The position numbers were made by a program, and so were the translations under genes. From Sediminibacillus terrae (GTDB lineage: Bacteria > Bacillota > Bacilli > Bacillales > Amphibacillaceae), in contig NZ_VZDQ01000002.1 of assembly GCF_009602435.1 (NCBI RefSeq), positions 1-64,000 on the forward strand: 64,000 bases of DNA. Reading direction: 5' to 3'. Numbering within the stretch: the stretch's first letter is position 1; each line of letters opens with the position of its first letter. Under the pieces are notes generated by a model. The model was not told where the DNA came from and made no database searches. It saw nothing but the letters and a program-made list of their open reading frames with translations. Shown one piece after another: positions 56,620-64,000 of the stretch.

Positions 56620-57643
56620 GCACGGGATGAAACTATCCACCAAAGACCAGCTTGTCTTGCTGCAACGTCTCACCAGACTGATAGAAGGTGGATATTCTTT
56701 GATGGAGTCCCTTCTTATGCTTGAATGGGACCCAAAGTTAAAGAAAGCCTCCCGTTCCATTTCTAGTTCTTTGGCAGATGGGGAAAGAATCGACAAGGCT
56801 TTCGAGAAAGCACATTTCCATCAAAATATCATCTCCTATTTATATTTTGCCAGAAAAAACGGCGATTTAGAATCCATGCTCTTCCATTGTTCACAGGCAA
56901 TGGAGAAACAGCTTTCCCAATACGCCCAATTCCAAAAAACTTCACGCTACCCTTTTATTCTGATTGTTTTTTTCACCGTGTTATTATACTTCATCAAGAC
57001 TGCTGTTTATCCCGCTTTTACCCAAATGGTCCTCTCTGTTTCAGGGGATACACCGGCAGTCACCACCTATTCTATTTTCTTCGTCGACTTTTTGTTCACG
57101 CTCTCTGCATTCATGGCTGCCGCCGTCATCCTATTTGGCCCTGTCTGGCTATCATTAAGGAGCCGGATACCAATTGATCGGCACCTAAAGATACTTCAAA
57201 GGATCCCTGTAGTGTTCGGCTTTCAACGGATGAAAACCACTTTTTTGTTTGCCATACATTTAGGCGCCCTTTTGAAAAGTACTGTGCCTATGAAAGATGC
57301 CCTGATCGTTATGCAAGAGCAGAATCACCATCCAATCCTTGCCCATTATGCGATGATCATAACAGAGAACCTTAATCGAGGAATCAATATCACCACGATT
57401 CTTCCAAGTCTCCCCCTTTTTGAAAAGGAGCTAACCAGCATTTTCCTTAAAAATAACAATGTCAAAGAATTGGAGCACGATTTACTGATTTACGCCGAAT
57501 TTTTAACTGAAAGTCTAGAGGAAAAATGGAAAAAGCTGCTTTCCTGGATCCAGCCAATTACATTTTGTCTTCTTGCAGGGTTGATAATCTTTGTCTATTT
57601 ATCGATTATGATGCCAATGTTCCAATTGATCAATTCAATCTGA
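56579..57643 (+). CDS. comGB: Competence pilus inner-membrane platform protein ComGB
   Basis: This 354-residue GspF/PilC-type protein has two repeated cytosolic helical domains (about 25-120 and 220-310) and three membrane helices (about 125-145, 165-195, 325-350). LTRLIEGGYSLMESLLML and GALLKSTVPMKDAL are the repeated F-domain starts. It overlaps comGA by 41 nt, with AGGAGG 13 nt before the ATG. Confidence 0.93.
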   Translation: MAMLIRQFSTLVFKHGMKLSTKDQLVLLQRLTRLIEGGYSLMESLLMLEWDPKLKKASRSISSSLADGERIDKAFEKAHFHQNIISYLYFARKNGDLESMLFHCSQAMEKQLSQYAQFQKTSRYPFILIVFFTVLLYFIKTAVYPAFTQMVLSVSGDTPAVTTYSIFFVDFLFTLSAFMAAAVILFGPVWLSLRSRIPIDRHLKILQRIPVVFGFQRMKTTFLFAIHLGALLKSTVPMKDALIVMQEQNHHPILAHYAMIITENLNRGINITTILPSLPLFEKELTSIFLKNNNVKELEHDLLIYAEFLTESLEEKWKKLLSWIQPITFCLLAGLIIFVYLSIMMPMFQLINSI

Positions 57644-57657
57644 CAAAGGAGATTGTG

Positions 57658-57963
57658 ATGAAAAACGAGAAAGGTTTTACCTTAATTGAAATGTTGATCG
57701 TTTTGACGATTATTTCCATTCTTTTGATACTGATTTTGCCTAATCTCGCCGACAAAAATGAAGAGGTCCAGTCAAAAGGCTGCACCGCATTAGCAGAAAT
57801 GACTTCCAGCCAAATACAGGCTTACGTATTGGATCACGGCAACGAACCTGACTCTATTTCTCAACTGCTAGATGAAAATTATATAAAAACAGATTCATGT
57901 GCCAATGGATCGAAGAAAATCCAACTTACTCCGACGGGGGAGGTTGAGATAGTCTCACCATGA
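57658..57963 (+). CDS. comGC: Major competence pseudopilin ComGC
   Basis: This 101-residue pseudopilin has a class III leader: MKNEKG-FTLIEMLIVLTI, with cleavage expected before Phe7, Glu at mature position 5 and a helix of about 22 residues. Two cysteines (in SKGCTAL and TDSCANGS) suit the intramolecular disulfide known from B. subtilis. ATG after AAAGGAG. Confidence 0.95.
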   Translation: MKNEKGFTLIEMLIVLTIISILLILILPNLADKNEEVQSKGCTALAEMTSSQIQAYVLDHGNEPDSISQLLDENYIKTDSCANGSKKIQLTPTGEVEIVSP

Positions 57964-58394
57964 AAACAGGAGGCTTTACTTTCATCGAAGTGATGATTGT
58001 ATTAGGCAGTATGGTTGCACTAACAGCCGTGGGTATCGCGCTCCCCGTCCATATGTTAGAAAAACAAAAAATAAATGATTTCTTTCAGTTGTTCGACAGC
58101 GATCTTATTTACCTACAGCAGTCTGCAATGCTGTCATCCGAAAAGTGTGCACTTTACATCGATGCAGAGCATCATGAATATACGATACGCACAGGCGGTA
58201 CAGGGGAAGTTATCCTGACTAGAAAAATACCGGAAAACTGGCGAATCGAATTACGAACCCTTAAAATGCCGCTTTCCTTTAATTCCAAAGGAACAATTAA
58301 ACGTCCGGGGACCATGATCATTCACACAGGTAGAAGTCGATACAAAGTGGTCTTTCCGCTCGGTAAAGGGAGACACTACTATGAGGAATTGTAG
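57960..58394 (+). CDS. comGD: Minor competence pseudopilin ComGD
   Basis: 144 residues. Prepilin-type start MKTGG-FTFIEVMIVLGSMVAL, with the Glu5 position present. A globular C-terminal domain follows, with KCALYIDAEHHEYTI. Overlaps comGC by four nt (ATGA). Confidence 0.93.
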   Translation: MKTGGFTFIEVMIVLGSMVALTAVGIALPVHMLEKQKINDFFQLFDSDLIYLQQSAMLSSEKCALYIDAEHHEYTIRTGGTGEVILTRKIPENWRIELRTLKMPLSFNSKGTIKRPGTMIIHTGRSRYKVVFPLGKGRHYYEEL

Positions 58395-58731
58395 AGGATT
58401 CACCACAATCGAGGCATTGGCAGTTTTCTCTGTTTTTCTCATGGTCTCCGTTTCCCTCCTGCCAAGCTTCCTTTACATCAAGCTGGAAGACCAGCAATTA
58501 TTGATAAAACGTCAAGTGCTGTCGCAACTTCATGACGATTTAATTGAAATTGCTTATGGAGAACATCAAGAAAATCCGGAAAACCATAATCATCAGGAGA
58601 GCAAAATGGGTGTTGAGGTTATGTATACATTCACCAAGGAAACCGAGTTGACGAAAGGATGTGCGGAATGGAAGGATGCAAAACAAAAGGAACATGAAGT
58701 TTGTCTTTACGCCTTTCCCGCAAAACAATAA
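58381..58731 (+). CDS. comGE: Minor competence pseudopilin ComGE
   Basis: 116 residues. Leader MRNCRG-FTTIEALAVFSVFLMV with a glutamate in the expected position. Overlaps comGD by 14 nt, with GAGACACT nearby as a weak site. C-terminal domain polar with a single possible disulfide pair (GCAEW, VCLYAF). Confidence 0.9.
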   Translation: MRNCRGFTTIEALAVFSVFLMVSVSLLPSFLYIKLEDQQLLIKRQVLSQLHDDLIEIAYGEHQENPENHNHQESKMGVEVMYTFTKETELTKGCAEWKDAKQKEHEVCLYAFPAKQ

Positions 58732-59122
58732 GGGATTCACGTTTGTTTCGCTCCTATTCGGGTTAGCCATCTTATTAATGGTACTGCCCTGTGTCGGCAT
58801 ATTTTATCAATCGATTGATATGGGAAACCACTATCAGGAACAAGCCGTAAGACTAACCTTTCAATTTCTCGCTGATCAGTCAGAACAATCTGTGGGGGTT
58901 CGAGTAAAAGGAAACAATCTATTTTTTGAATCTGAAGAGGGATCAGTTATTTCGGTAAGCCAATATGGAGGGGTATTAAGAAGACAAGTGTCTGGTGAAG
59001 GACATGAAATACTGCTGCGGGATATATCCGATTTTTCTTTAAAGCAGTTACAATCCGGCTTAAGCATAACGATAGTGATGGCGGGAGGAGATCAATATGA
59101 AAAAAAGATTCGTTATCCTTAA
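58676..59122 (+). CDS. comGF: Minor competence pseudopilin ComGF
   Basis: About 148 residues. A longer-than-usual leader precedes the membrane helix GFTFVSLLFGLAILLMVLPCVG. Unlike the others it lacks Glu in position 5 (serine there), as is known for ComGF. The start is uncertain: GTG 58661, ATG 58676 or ATG 58694. It overlaps comGE by about 56 nt. Confidence 0.87.
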   Translation: MQNKRNMKFVFTPFPQNNKGFTFVSLLFGLAILLMVLPCVGIFYQSIDMGNHYQEQAVRLTFQFLADQSEQSVGVRVKGNNLFFESEEGSVISVSQYGGVLRRQVSGEGHEILLRDISDFSLKQLQSGLSITIVMAGGDQYEKKIRYP

Positions 59123-59486
59123 ACACGAAAAATTTAACCACAATGGCTTTATCTTCCCGTATATTGCCTTTGTCTCAGTTGTCATCATCACGGCATTGAT
59201 CAGTGCTGTCGCCCTAGTCCACAATCAGCAGTTAGAAACATATCAGTATTATGAACAACTCAAGTTGGATACACTGCTGCAAATGGGAAAAGAACAACTA
59301 CGTACTGAACAGTCTGTTTTGGATAAAGACTGTCCCCGTTCCCGGACTTACACCTATCCATATGGCACTGCCACTATTCGGTGCGAACAGATAGAAGATG
59401 GAATCCTTAAAGCGAGATTCACCTTGGAAACAAACAAAGGCACCATCGTCAACAAATTGGTTAACTTCAGAACAGACCTGCCATAG
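59097..59486 (+). CDS. comGG: Competence protein ComGG
   Basis: 129 residues with a membrane helix (about 18-42: FIFPYIAFVSVVIITALISA) not preceded by a clear GFT-type cleavage site; this is also typical of ComGG in other bacilli. It overlaps comGF by 26 nt. Two cysteines, DKDCPRSR and TIRCEQIE. It closes the operon before a terminator. Confidence 0.87.
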   Translation: MKKRFVILKHEKFNHNGFIFPYIAFVSVVIITALISAVALVHNQQLETYQYYEQLKLDTLLQMGKEQLRTEQSVLDKDCPRSRTYTYPYGTATIRCEQIEDGILKARFTLETNKGTIVNKLVNFRTDLP

Positions 59487-59583
59487 TCCATATGATTTTC
59501 ACTTTCATCTCCCCCATTCGAGTATTCTCCTTTCTCTACCGAGATGGAGGCGGTCCGATTCATTATTTCTTTTTTGTAGTGAG

Positions 59584-59634
59584 GGTTGTCCCGCAAATGG
59601 TCGGAGACTTAGGGACAACCGTTTCATTTTTTTG
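59584..59634 (+). terminator. Terminator of the comG operon
   Basis: Perfect 9 bp stem (GGTTGTCCC/GGGACAACC) with a 19-nt loop, then a run of T7 after GTTTCA. Confidence 0.7.
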
Positions 59635-59639
59635 CTGTT

Positions 59640-60050
59640 TAAGAACAAATATTTTATTTGATCAACCACAATAAAATGTAGTTCCTGCTACACTTCTGAC
59701 ACTCGAAACCCTTTTCGATCCTGCAGCTATTTCTTTCTGTTCCTTTCCAGGTTCGACAGCCAAATTGTTTAAGGGGGATTTTTTTCATCGGCAAGCTTCA
59801 CGCAAGTACAAGAAGAGGAAGCTGATTGTCTCCGCGAGTTAGAAATGGGAAGCTGTTTATGATGCAGTGGATATCATAAATCAAGGAGCATACACCTCAC
59901 CGACAAAAGTGAAAAATGCATAAGAAAAAACTGGAATTACTGGTTTCGTTTATTCATATAGAAAAACAGGCTGAATGGTGGCATTGTGTTCAAATTTTTT
60001 TGGAGAAAAGACGTATATTTTACTCTCCAAATATCCATCCTATCACTGTA
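59640..60050. other. Unassigned non-coding stretch
   Basis: About 410 nt between the comG terminator and tRNA-Gln. One open frame runs across it into the tRNA and so is not a gene. No other structure is recognised. Confidence 0.5.
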
Positions 60051-60057
60051 CAATCAT

Positions 60058-60129
60058 TGGGCTATAGCCAAGCGGTAAGGCAGCGGGTTTTGATCCCGTG
60101 ATTCGCTGGTTCGAATCCAGCTAGCCCAG
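60058..60129 (+). tRNA. trnQ: tRNA-Gln (UUG)
   Basis: Seven-bp acceptor stem TGGGCTA/TAGCCCA, D arm with AGCGGTAAGGC, anticodon stem-loop GCGGG-TTTTGAT-CCCGT with anticodon TTG, and T arm GCTGGTTCGAATCCAGC. 72 nt, discriminator G, no encoded CCA. Isolated gene. Confidence 0.97.
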
Positions 60130-60243
60130 TTTGTTTTTTGGTGGATTTCCCTTCTCTCCCAGAAATGATAAGATTGATTTACAATCTTATCATACTCGTT
60201 TATAATAACCATGATACATAACCTTGAAAAGGAGGGGAAAAGT

Positions 60244-60486
60244 ATGGATAGAATGTATCGCGTTCTTTCTTTTTGGACAGGTATTTTCACAGTCATGTTT
60301 TATATAGGTGATATGGAAAGCCTTGCTGTGTTATTCCTTGCTCAAACAGTTTTCTTTATTGCTGTAAGCTATTTGAAGCTTTCAGAACGCATGTACATGT
60401 ACTTATTCGGTGGCTATTGCACCCTGTTCTTTATTGGTTTTACCTATTATACGAACTTCATACTCGTTCCCGGATTTGGGCACTAA
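60244..60486 (+). CDS. yqgY: DUF2626 family membrane protein (YqgY)
   Basis: This 80-residue protein has three hydrophobic helices (about 8-22, 27-45, 50-72). The N-terminal MDRMYRVLSFWTGIF and central SLAVLFLAQTVFF are typical of YqgY. The ATG follows AAAAGGAGGGG. Function unknown. Own terminator. Confidence 0.9.
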   Translation: MDRMYRVLSFWTGIFTVMFYIGDMESLAVLFLAQTVFFIAVSYLKLSERMYMYLFGGYCTLFFIGFTYYTNFILVPGFGH

Positions 60487-60493
60487 AAACAGG

Positions 60494-60537
60494 AAGCTCT
60501 GGACCTTTTCAAAAAGGCCAGAGCTTTTCTTTTTTTC
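60494..60537 (+). terminator. Terminator of yqgY
   Basis: A 9 bp stem AAGCTCTGG/CCAGAGCTT with an inner CCTTTT/AAAAGG pairing, then TTCTTTTTTT. Confidence 0.88.
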
Positions 60538-60555
60538 CTGATTCCTGCCTTATGT

Positions 60556-61176
60556 TCAGCCGACAAATTGGTTATGCAGTTTTTCGTCACCGATCGAGGT
60601 TTCTGGACCGTGTCCTGGATAAACTGTATAATCATCAGGCAAGCTGAACAATTTACTTTTAATCGTTTCCACTAACACTTCAAAATCCCCGCCGGGTAAA
60701 TCAGTTCTCCCAATTCCTCTTTGAAACAAGGAATCACCTGAGACTACCCATTTTTCCTCAGAAAAAACGAAAGCCACCCCACCTGGTGAATGACCAGGGG
60801 TTTCCAGTATGTTGAATACGAAGGAACCAACCGACATTTCACCGCTACTTATAAAACTGTCAGCAGGCGCGGCAGATATCGGTTCCATCCGGAATAATGC
60901 AGAGCCATTCAGATTAGGATTTGACAGCCAGTCTGACTCTGCCTTATGTACATACACAGGAATCTGGTACATATCCCGCAATTCTTCCACTGCACCGATA
61001 TGGTCAAAGTGGGCATGGGTCAGCAATATAGCAATAGGTTTTAAATCTGCCTCTTTTAAATACGCATTCAGTTTATCAGCGTCTCCTCCCGGATCTATAA
61101 TCATTGCTTCCTGTCCTTTCATGACAAGGTAGCAATTAGTGCCTAACGGTCCAAGGGGAATTTTCTCTATCTTCAT
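60556..61176 (-). CDS. yqgX: MBL-fold metal hydrolase (YqgX, glyoxalase II-like)
   Basis: 206 residues from the ATG at 61176 (GAAGGAG upstream; the frame continues 17 codons without a site). Zinc ligands: LLTHAHFDHIG (HxHxDH), ETPGHSPGG, SGDSLFQRGIGRTDL and VYPGHGPETS. Substrate not certain; bacilliredoxin-type S-acyl thiol hydrolysis is a possibility for this subfamily. Confidence 0.92.
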   Translation of the reverse strand: MKIEKIPLGPLGTNCYLVMKGQEAMIIDPGGDADKLNAYLKEADLKPIAILLTHAHFDHIGAVEELRDMYQIPVYVHKAESDWLSNPNLNGSALFRMEPISAAPADSFISSGEMSVGSFVFNILETPGHSPGGVAFVFSEEKWVVSGDSLFQRGIGRTDLPGGDFEVLVETIKSKLFSLPDDYTVYPGHGPETSIGDEKLHNQFVG

Positions 61177-61332
61177 GTCACCACTCCTTCTAAAAACAGT
61201 ATAAATCGTCTTTGTATATCTCGACAAATCATTTAATTTGTTTTAGAATGTATGAGGAGATCATATCTACTACATATTAATATTGATTGTTCCTGAAACT
61301 TTCTTTTCGGGAATTCAAGGAGGTTATCGATA

Positions 61333-61503
61333 GTGGTATTGGCAATCCTGTTATTGATTGTAGCTATTTTATGTGCTGTTGCTGTATTACGTGAATTGAA
61401 AGCTAAAAATATGTTTGCTGTTCTATTTGCCGGATTATCCACCTTAGTGTTCGGCTGGTTTTCCATTATGACTATTTGGGCAGAATTGTTTCAAAACGTA
61501 TAA
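61333..61503 (+). CDS. yqgW: DUF2759 family small membrane protein (YqgW)
   Basis: A 56-residue protein starting at GTG 61333 behind AAGGAGG, ending at TAA 61501-61503. Two hydrophobic helices: VLAILLLIVAILCAVAVL and, after the charged RELKAKN, FAVLFAGLSTLVFGWFSIM. The order yqgY-yqgX-yqgW fits B. subtilis. Function unknown. Confidence 0.85.
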   Translation: MVLAILLLIVAILCAVAVLRELKAKNMFAVLFAGLSTLVFGWFSIMTIWAELFQNV

Positions 61504-61527
61504 TCCCAGCTTGAATAAGTCAGTATG

Positions 61528-61561
61528 AAATCCCTTGTCCTTTTGGTCAAGGGATTTTTTC
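61528..61561 (+). terminator. Terminator of yqgW
   Basis: 10 bp stem AAATCCCTTG/CAAGGGATTT, then T4. Confidence 0.88.
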
Positions 61562-61611
61562 ATGTCCTACTCATACTCTTTCCTATGCCCTTTTCCAAGA
61601 TTTGCAGTTAA

Positions 61612-61684
61612 AGAAAAGCGTAACCGCCTGTCTAAAGGAATGTAGGCTAAAACAGCCACATCCTGTTTCAATACCAGCTAGACA
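61612..61684. repeat. Dispersed intergenic repeat, family A (internally deleted copy)
   Basis: Starts AAGAAAAGCGTAACCGCCTG, includes TAGGCTAAAACAGCCACATCCTG... matching the 5' half of the copy at 47427, then jumps to a CCAGCTAGACA end matching its 3' end. The middle is deleted. Confidence 0.6.
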
Positions 61685-61842
61685 TCACTGAAATCTAAAC
61701 GGTTTTCTGTCAAATGTGGTGGTGTTGTTTTTCAAGCCACTAACTCTTTATCGAAAGGCTCCTTCTATCAAAATAGTGATAATGTCATCAAGTCGCAGAG
61801 GACATAAGCTCGTTTTCCGCGAACGAACGCTATAGGCTGCTC

Positions 61843-62046
61843 TCACCAAGCCCGCTGAAGGGTCTCGGTCGCCCGAATTTCCCCAGGCTTCCTCTGCTTC
61901 GCTTCTTCAACCTCTTTAACCTCTTGTTTAACTTCTCGACGAATTTCATCCAAACCCAATAAATTTGCAGCATGAATTGAAATCGGTCGGCAATGATTAA
62001 TGGATCTCCCAGTACCTTATGGACTGCCTGCTTATATGACGTTTCA
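61843..62046 (-). pseudogene. Remnant of an ISL3-family transposase
   Basis: Read leftward, one frame gives SYKQAVHKVLGDPLIIADRF then QFMLQIYW, resembling the ISL3 catalytic block (ADxFHxxR-IYWALD). A frame change continues GLDEIRREVKQEVKEVEE. Both ends are missing and stops interrupt it. No terminal repeats or target duplication are clear. It marks a past insertion between yqgW and the LTA synthase gene. Confidence 0.6.
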
Positions 62047-62049
62047 ACT

Positions 62050-62225
62050 CATATCCCTCTCTTTTTCTTTGGTGTCATCAACTTTAGGGTAACAAAGAGA
62101 GAGGGCTGAGTGTATTTTTTGCCCTGTTCGAATCTGGATCACGACAGGAGACGCCAACACATTCAGCATTGAGTCCTTACTTTTATCTTTATTTGAAAAG
62201 TGGCGGGGCAAAATCATGGCCATAA
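62050..62225. other. Unassigned stretch beside the transposase remnant
   Basis: It holds an imperfect hairpin (CCCTCTCTTT and AAAGAGAGAGGG, about 62055-62114) with poor U tract. It may be an old IS end; nothing else is recognised. Confidence 0.35.
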
Positions 62226-62230
62226 AAAAA

Positions 62231-62269
62231 AGAAAACCCGAACGAATCTAGGAATCGTTCGGGTTTTAA
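62231..62269 (-). terminator. Terminator of the LTA synthase gene
   Basis: Perfect 13 bp stem (AAAACCCGAACGA/TCGTTCGGGTTTT), with the CCGAACGA core shared by several terminators here; A/T tracts on both sides. Confidence 0.9.
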
Positions 62270-62304
62270 TTTAGTCACGACGCTTTTGTGCCGGACTCTT
62301 TTTC

Positions 62305-64000
62305 TTATTCTTCTACTTGCTCATCTTGATCGTCTTCTTCGTCATTGAAATCATAGAATCGGAGCAAGTCTCCGTAAATTATCTTATCGGAATAAGATAG
62401 TTCCTTGTCTACTTTTTCTTTAACAGGCTCACATAAGCCTTCGCTTTGATCATCTTTTTGTTGTTCCAAACCAGTTGGATCGGATTCAAGCAGTTCTCCG
62501 GTTTTACGATCATAGCACTGTCCCTTTGTATAGATGTAGTCATCACTGATGTAATCTCCATTACGCAGGGCGATAAACTCTTTACGATCTTTGGCAAACA
62601 AATCCGTTCCGAAGGTAATATCGTCGTCGCTTTCAATTCCCAACAGGCTTAAAATTGTCGGCTTCACATCGATTTGACCAGCAACCTCCGAGATGACGCC
62701 GCCCTCTTCTCCAGGAATGTGAATAAAGAATGGTACACGCTGTAATTGAATGTGTTCATACGGTGTTACTTCTCTGCCAAGGTACTGACCCATGGCTTTG
62801 TTATGGAATTCACTAATACCATAGTGGTCACCCATCAATACGATAACCGAATCTTCATATAGGCCGGATTCTTTCAAATCCTTGAAGAATTGCTCTACAG
62901 CTTCATCCGTATAACGTACAGTCGGAAAATATTGGTTCAATGTCTTCGAATTCGAATCATACTTATCAATCGAAGCATCTTCCTCTTCCAAATCAAACGG
63001 ATAGTGGTTGGTTAGCGTAATGAATTTGGAGTAAAAAGGCTGCTGTTGTGATTGTAGGTATTTCATCGATTGTTCAAAGAATGGTTTATCTTTTAACCCC
63101 CAACCAATCGAGTTATCTTCTGTCACTTCGTAAGATTCCACATCGAAAAACTTATCATAGCCAAGGCTGTCATACATGACATCCCGATTCCAGAAACTCT
63201 TATTATTTGCGTGGAATACAGATGTGAAATATCCATTTTCCCCTAAGATTTCCGGCGATGCATGGTACTCATTCTGACCGTGTGTAAAGAAAACTGCCCC
63301 CCTCGACAAAGGATATAAGGAGTTTTCAATCAAAAATTCGGAGTCAGATGTTTTACCCTGCTCGGTTTGGTGGTAGAAGTTTTCAAAGTAATAACTTTCA
63401 TCAATTAAATCATTTAGGAACGGTGTGATTTCTTCACCATTCACTTTGTTATTGATGACGAAGTTCTGCACTGACTCCAGTGAGATAAAAATGACATTTT
63501 TACCTTTGGCTGCTCCGAACATATCTGATTTCTCTTTGTTTTGAACATGTTCATCAACATACTCTGTTATTTCAGGCATTTCATTTCCATCTGCGAAAAC
63601 CCGCTGGGCCTTCGTTTTGGATTGTAATACTGCATCATAGATGTGATAGTTGAACAATCCGATGTTTTTCACCAGGTATTCCCGGTCGAATGTACGCTGC
63701 AGCAGCTGCGGACGTTCAATTTCGGCAAGTGTGTAGTTGAAAAGCAAGAATAAAAGAGAAACACTGAGAGCAAGCGTTTTTCCTCGCTTATGGTATCCTG
63801 CCGATATTACGGACGGATACTTTCTGCTCAGTACCCAGATGATGGCAACATCGAGAAACAGTAACAAGTCCGGTATATGGACAAGCGACATAATACTCGA
63901 ACCCAAGTCAGCTGCATTGCTTCCCTGGAATAGAACAGGGATGGTGATAAAGTCGGTGAAATTCCGGTAAAAGATCAAGTTGAAATAAATGATCAGTGTC
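62305..64000 (-). CDS. ltaS: Lipoteichoic acid synthase family protein, 5' end cut by the window
   Basis: About 565 residues are visible; the frame stays open to 64000 (upstream residues read [14 protein letters not shown]). The enzyme polymerises glycerol phosphate from phosphatidylglycerol onto a membrane anchor. Two membrane helices remain near the visible start; the sulfatase-fold extracellular domain starts at about [13 protein letters not shown]. The catalytic threonine lies in [10 protein letters not shown], metal ligands in [12 protein letters not shown] and in the ESVQ glutamate. The C-terminus is unusually acidic ([13 protein letters not shown]-type tail). Which LtaS paralogue (LtaS, YfnI, YqgS, YvgJ) it is cannot be decided, though YqgS fits the place. 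Confidence 0.93.
   Translation of the reverse strand, partial: TLIIYFNLIFYRNFTDFITIPVLFQGSNAADLGSSIMSLVHIPDLLLFLDVAIIWVLSRKYPSVISAGYHKRGKTLALSVSLLFLLFNYTLAEIERPQLLQRTFDREYLVKNIGLFNYHIYDAVLQSKTKAQRVFADGNEMPEITEYVDEHVQNKEKSDMFGAAKGKNVIFISLESVQNFVINNKVNGEEITPFLNDLIDESYYFENFYHQTEQGKTSDSEFLIENSLYPLSRGAVFFTHGQNEYHASPEILGENGYFTSVFHANNKSFWNRDVMYDSLGYDKFFDVESYEVTEDNSIGWGLKDKPFFEQSMKYLQSQQQPFYSKFITLTNHYPFDLEEEDASIDKYDSNSKTLNQYFPTVRYTDEAVEQFFKDLKESGLYEDSVIVLMGDHYGISEFHNKAMGQYLGREVTPYEHIQLQRVPFFIHIPGEEGGVISEVAGQIDVKPTILSLLGIESDDDITFGTDLFAKDRKEFIALRNGDYISDDYIYTKGQCYDRKTGELLESDPTGLEQQKDDQSEGLCEPVKEKVDKELSYSDKIIYGDLLRFYDFNDEEDDQDEQVEE

Noticed and set aside
61790-61900. Possible second copy of repeat family B
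   Set aside because: Short likeness only (GCTGAAGGGTCTCGGTCGCCC); the stretch is better explained by the transposase relic.
1-64000. CRISPR array, prophage or integrated element
   Set aside because: No regularly spaced direct repeats, integrase, phage structural genes or attachment duplication at tRNA-Gln were seen.

Overview
The window is a low-to-mid GC Firmicute chromosome segment, clearly from a spore-forming member of the Bacillaceae. It carries spo0A, spoIVB and the complete spoIIIA operon, a comG competence operon, and gene neighbours in nearly the same order as the B. subtilis yqi-yqh-yqg region. An OLE RNA with its oapA partner, an adenosylcobalamin-dependent ribonucleotide reductase and an acidic LTA-synthase tail suggest a halotolerant or alkalitolerant genus of the Oceanobacillus/Virgibacillus/Lentibacillus type. 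The genus assignment is inference.

Layout: (1) 0.2-1.4 kb: bacilliredoxin brxB and two small membrane proteins. (2) 1.5-11.5 kb: a branched-chain amino acid degradation operon (ptb-bcd-buk-lpdV-bkdAA-bkdAB-bkdB, minus strand) behind its enhancer-binding regulator bkdR, whose GAFTGA loop is replaced. (3) 11.8-14.7 kb, plus strand: a DUF2627 protein, then a cNMP/CBS/DUF294 nucleotidyltransferase-like protein coupled to a DEDDh exonuclease. (4) 14.9-19.4 kb: aspartokinase, spo0A, spoIVB. (5) 19.7-32.5 kb: recN-argR-tlyA-dxs-oapA-OLE RNA-ispA-xseB-xseA-folD-nusB-yqhY-accC-accB, transcribed right to left. (6) 32.7-37.9 kb: spoIIIAA to spoIIIAH with a sigma-E-type promoter. (7) 38.6-43.8 kb: efp, Xaa-Pro peptidase, aroQ, yqhR, an SA1362-family protein, fosB, mntR. 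(8) 44.0-51.9 kb: nrdJ behind two NrdR boxes, a rhodanese, and gcvT-gcvPA-gcvPB under a tandem glycine riboswitch. (9) 52.0-60.1 kb: SNF2-type helicase and yqhG, yqzE, aroK, comGA-GG, tRNA-Gln. (10) 60.2-64.0 kb: yqgY, yqgX, yqgW, an ISL3 transposase relic, and an LTA synthase cut by the window end.

Most of the window is conserved housekeeping, sporulation and competence DNA. The most notable element is the OLE RNA/OapA ribonucleoprotein locus at 24.9-26.1 kb, for which I see a separate sigma-A promoter just after ispA. Next come the BkdR loop substitution, the NrdR box pair on a class II reductase, the DUF294-exonuclease pair, two families of dispersed intergenic repeats, and a recurring terminator sequence. 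Intergenic stretches of 0.5-0.8 kb near 16.3-17.0, 37.9-38.5, 41.2-41.7, 42.7-43.3, 59.6-60.0 and 61.6-62.2 kb are mostly decayed sequence. Genes usually found at these positions in B. subtilis (yqhQ, yqhV, lipM, mgsR) are not present.
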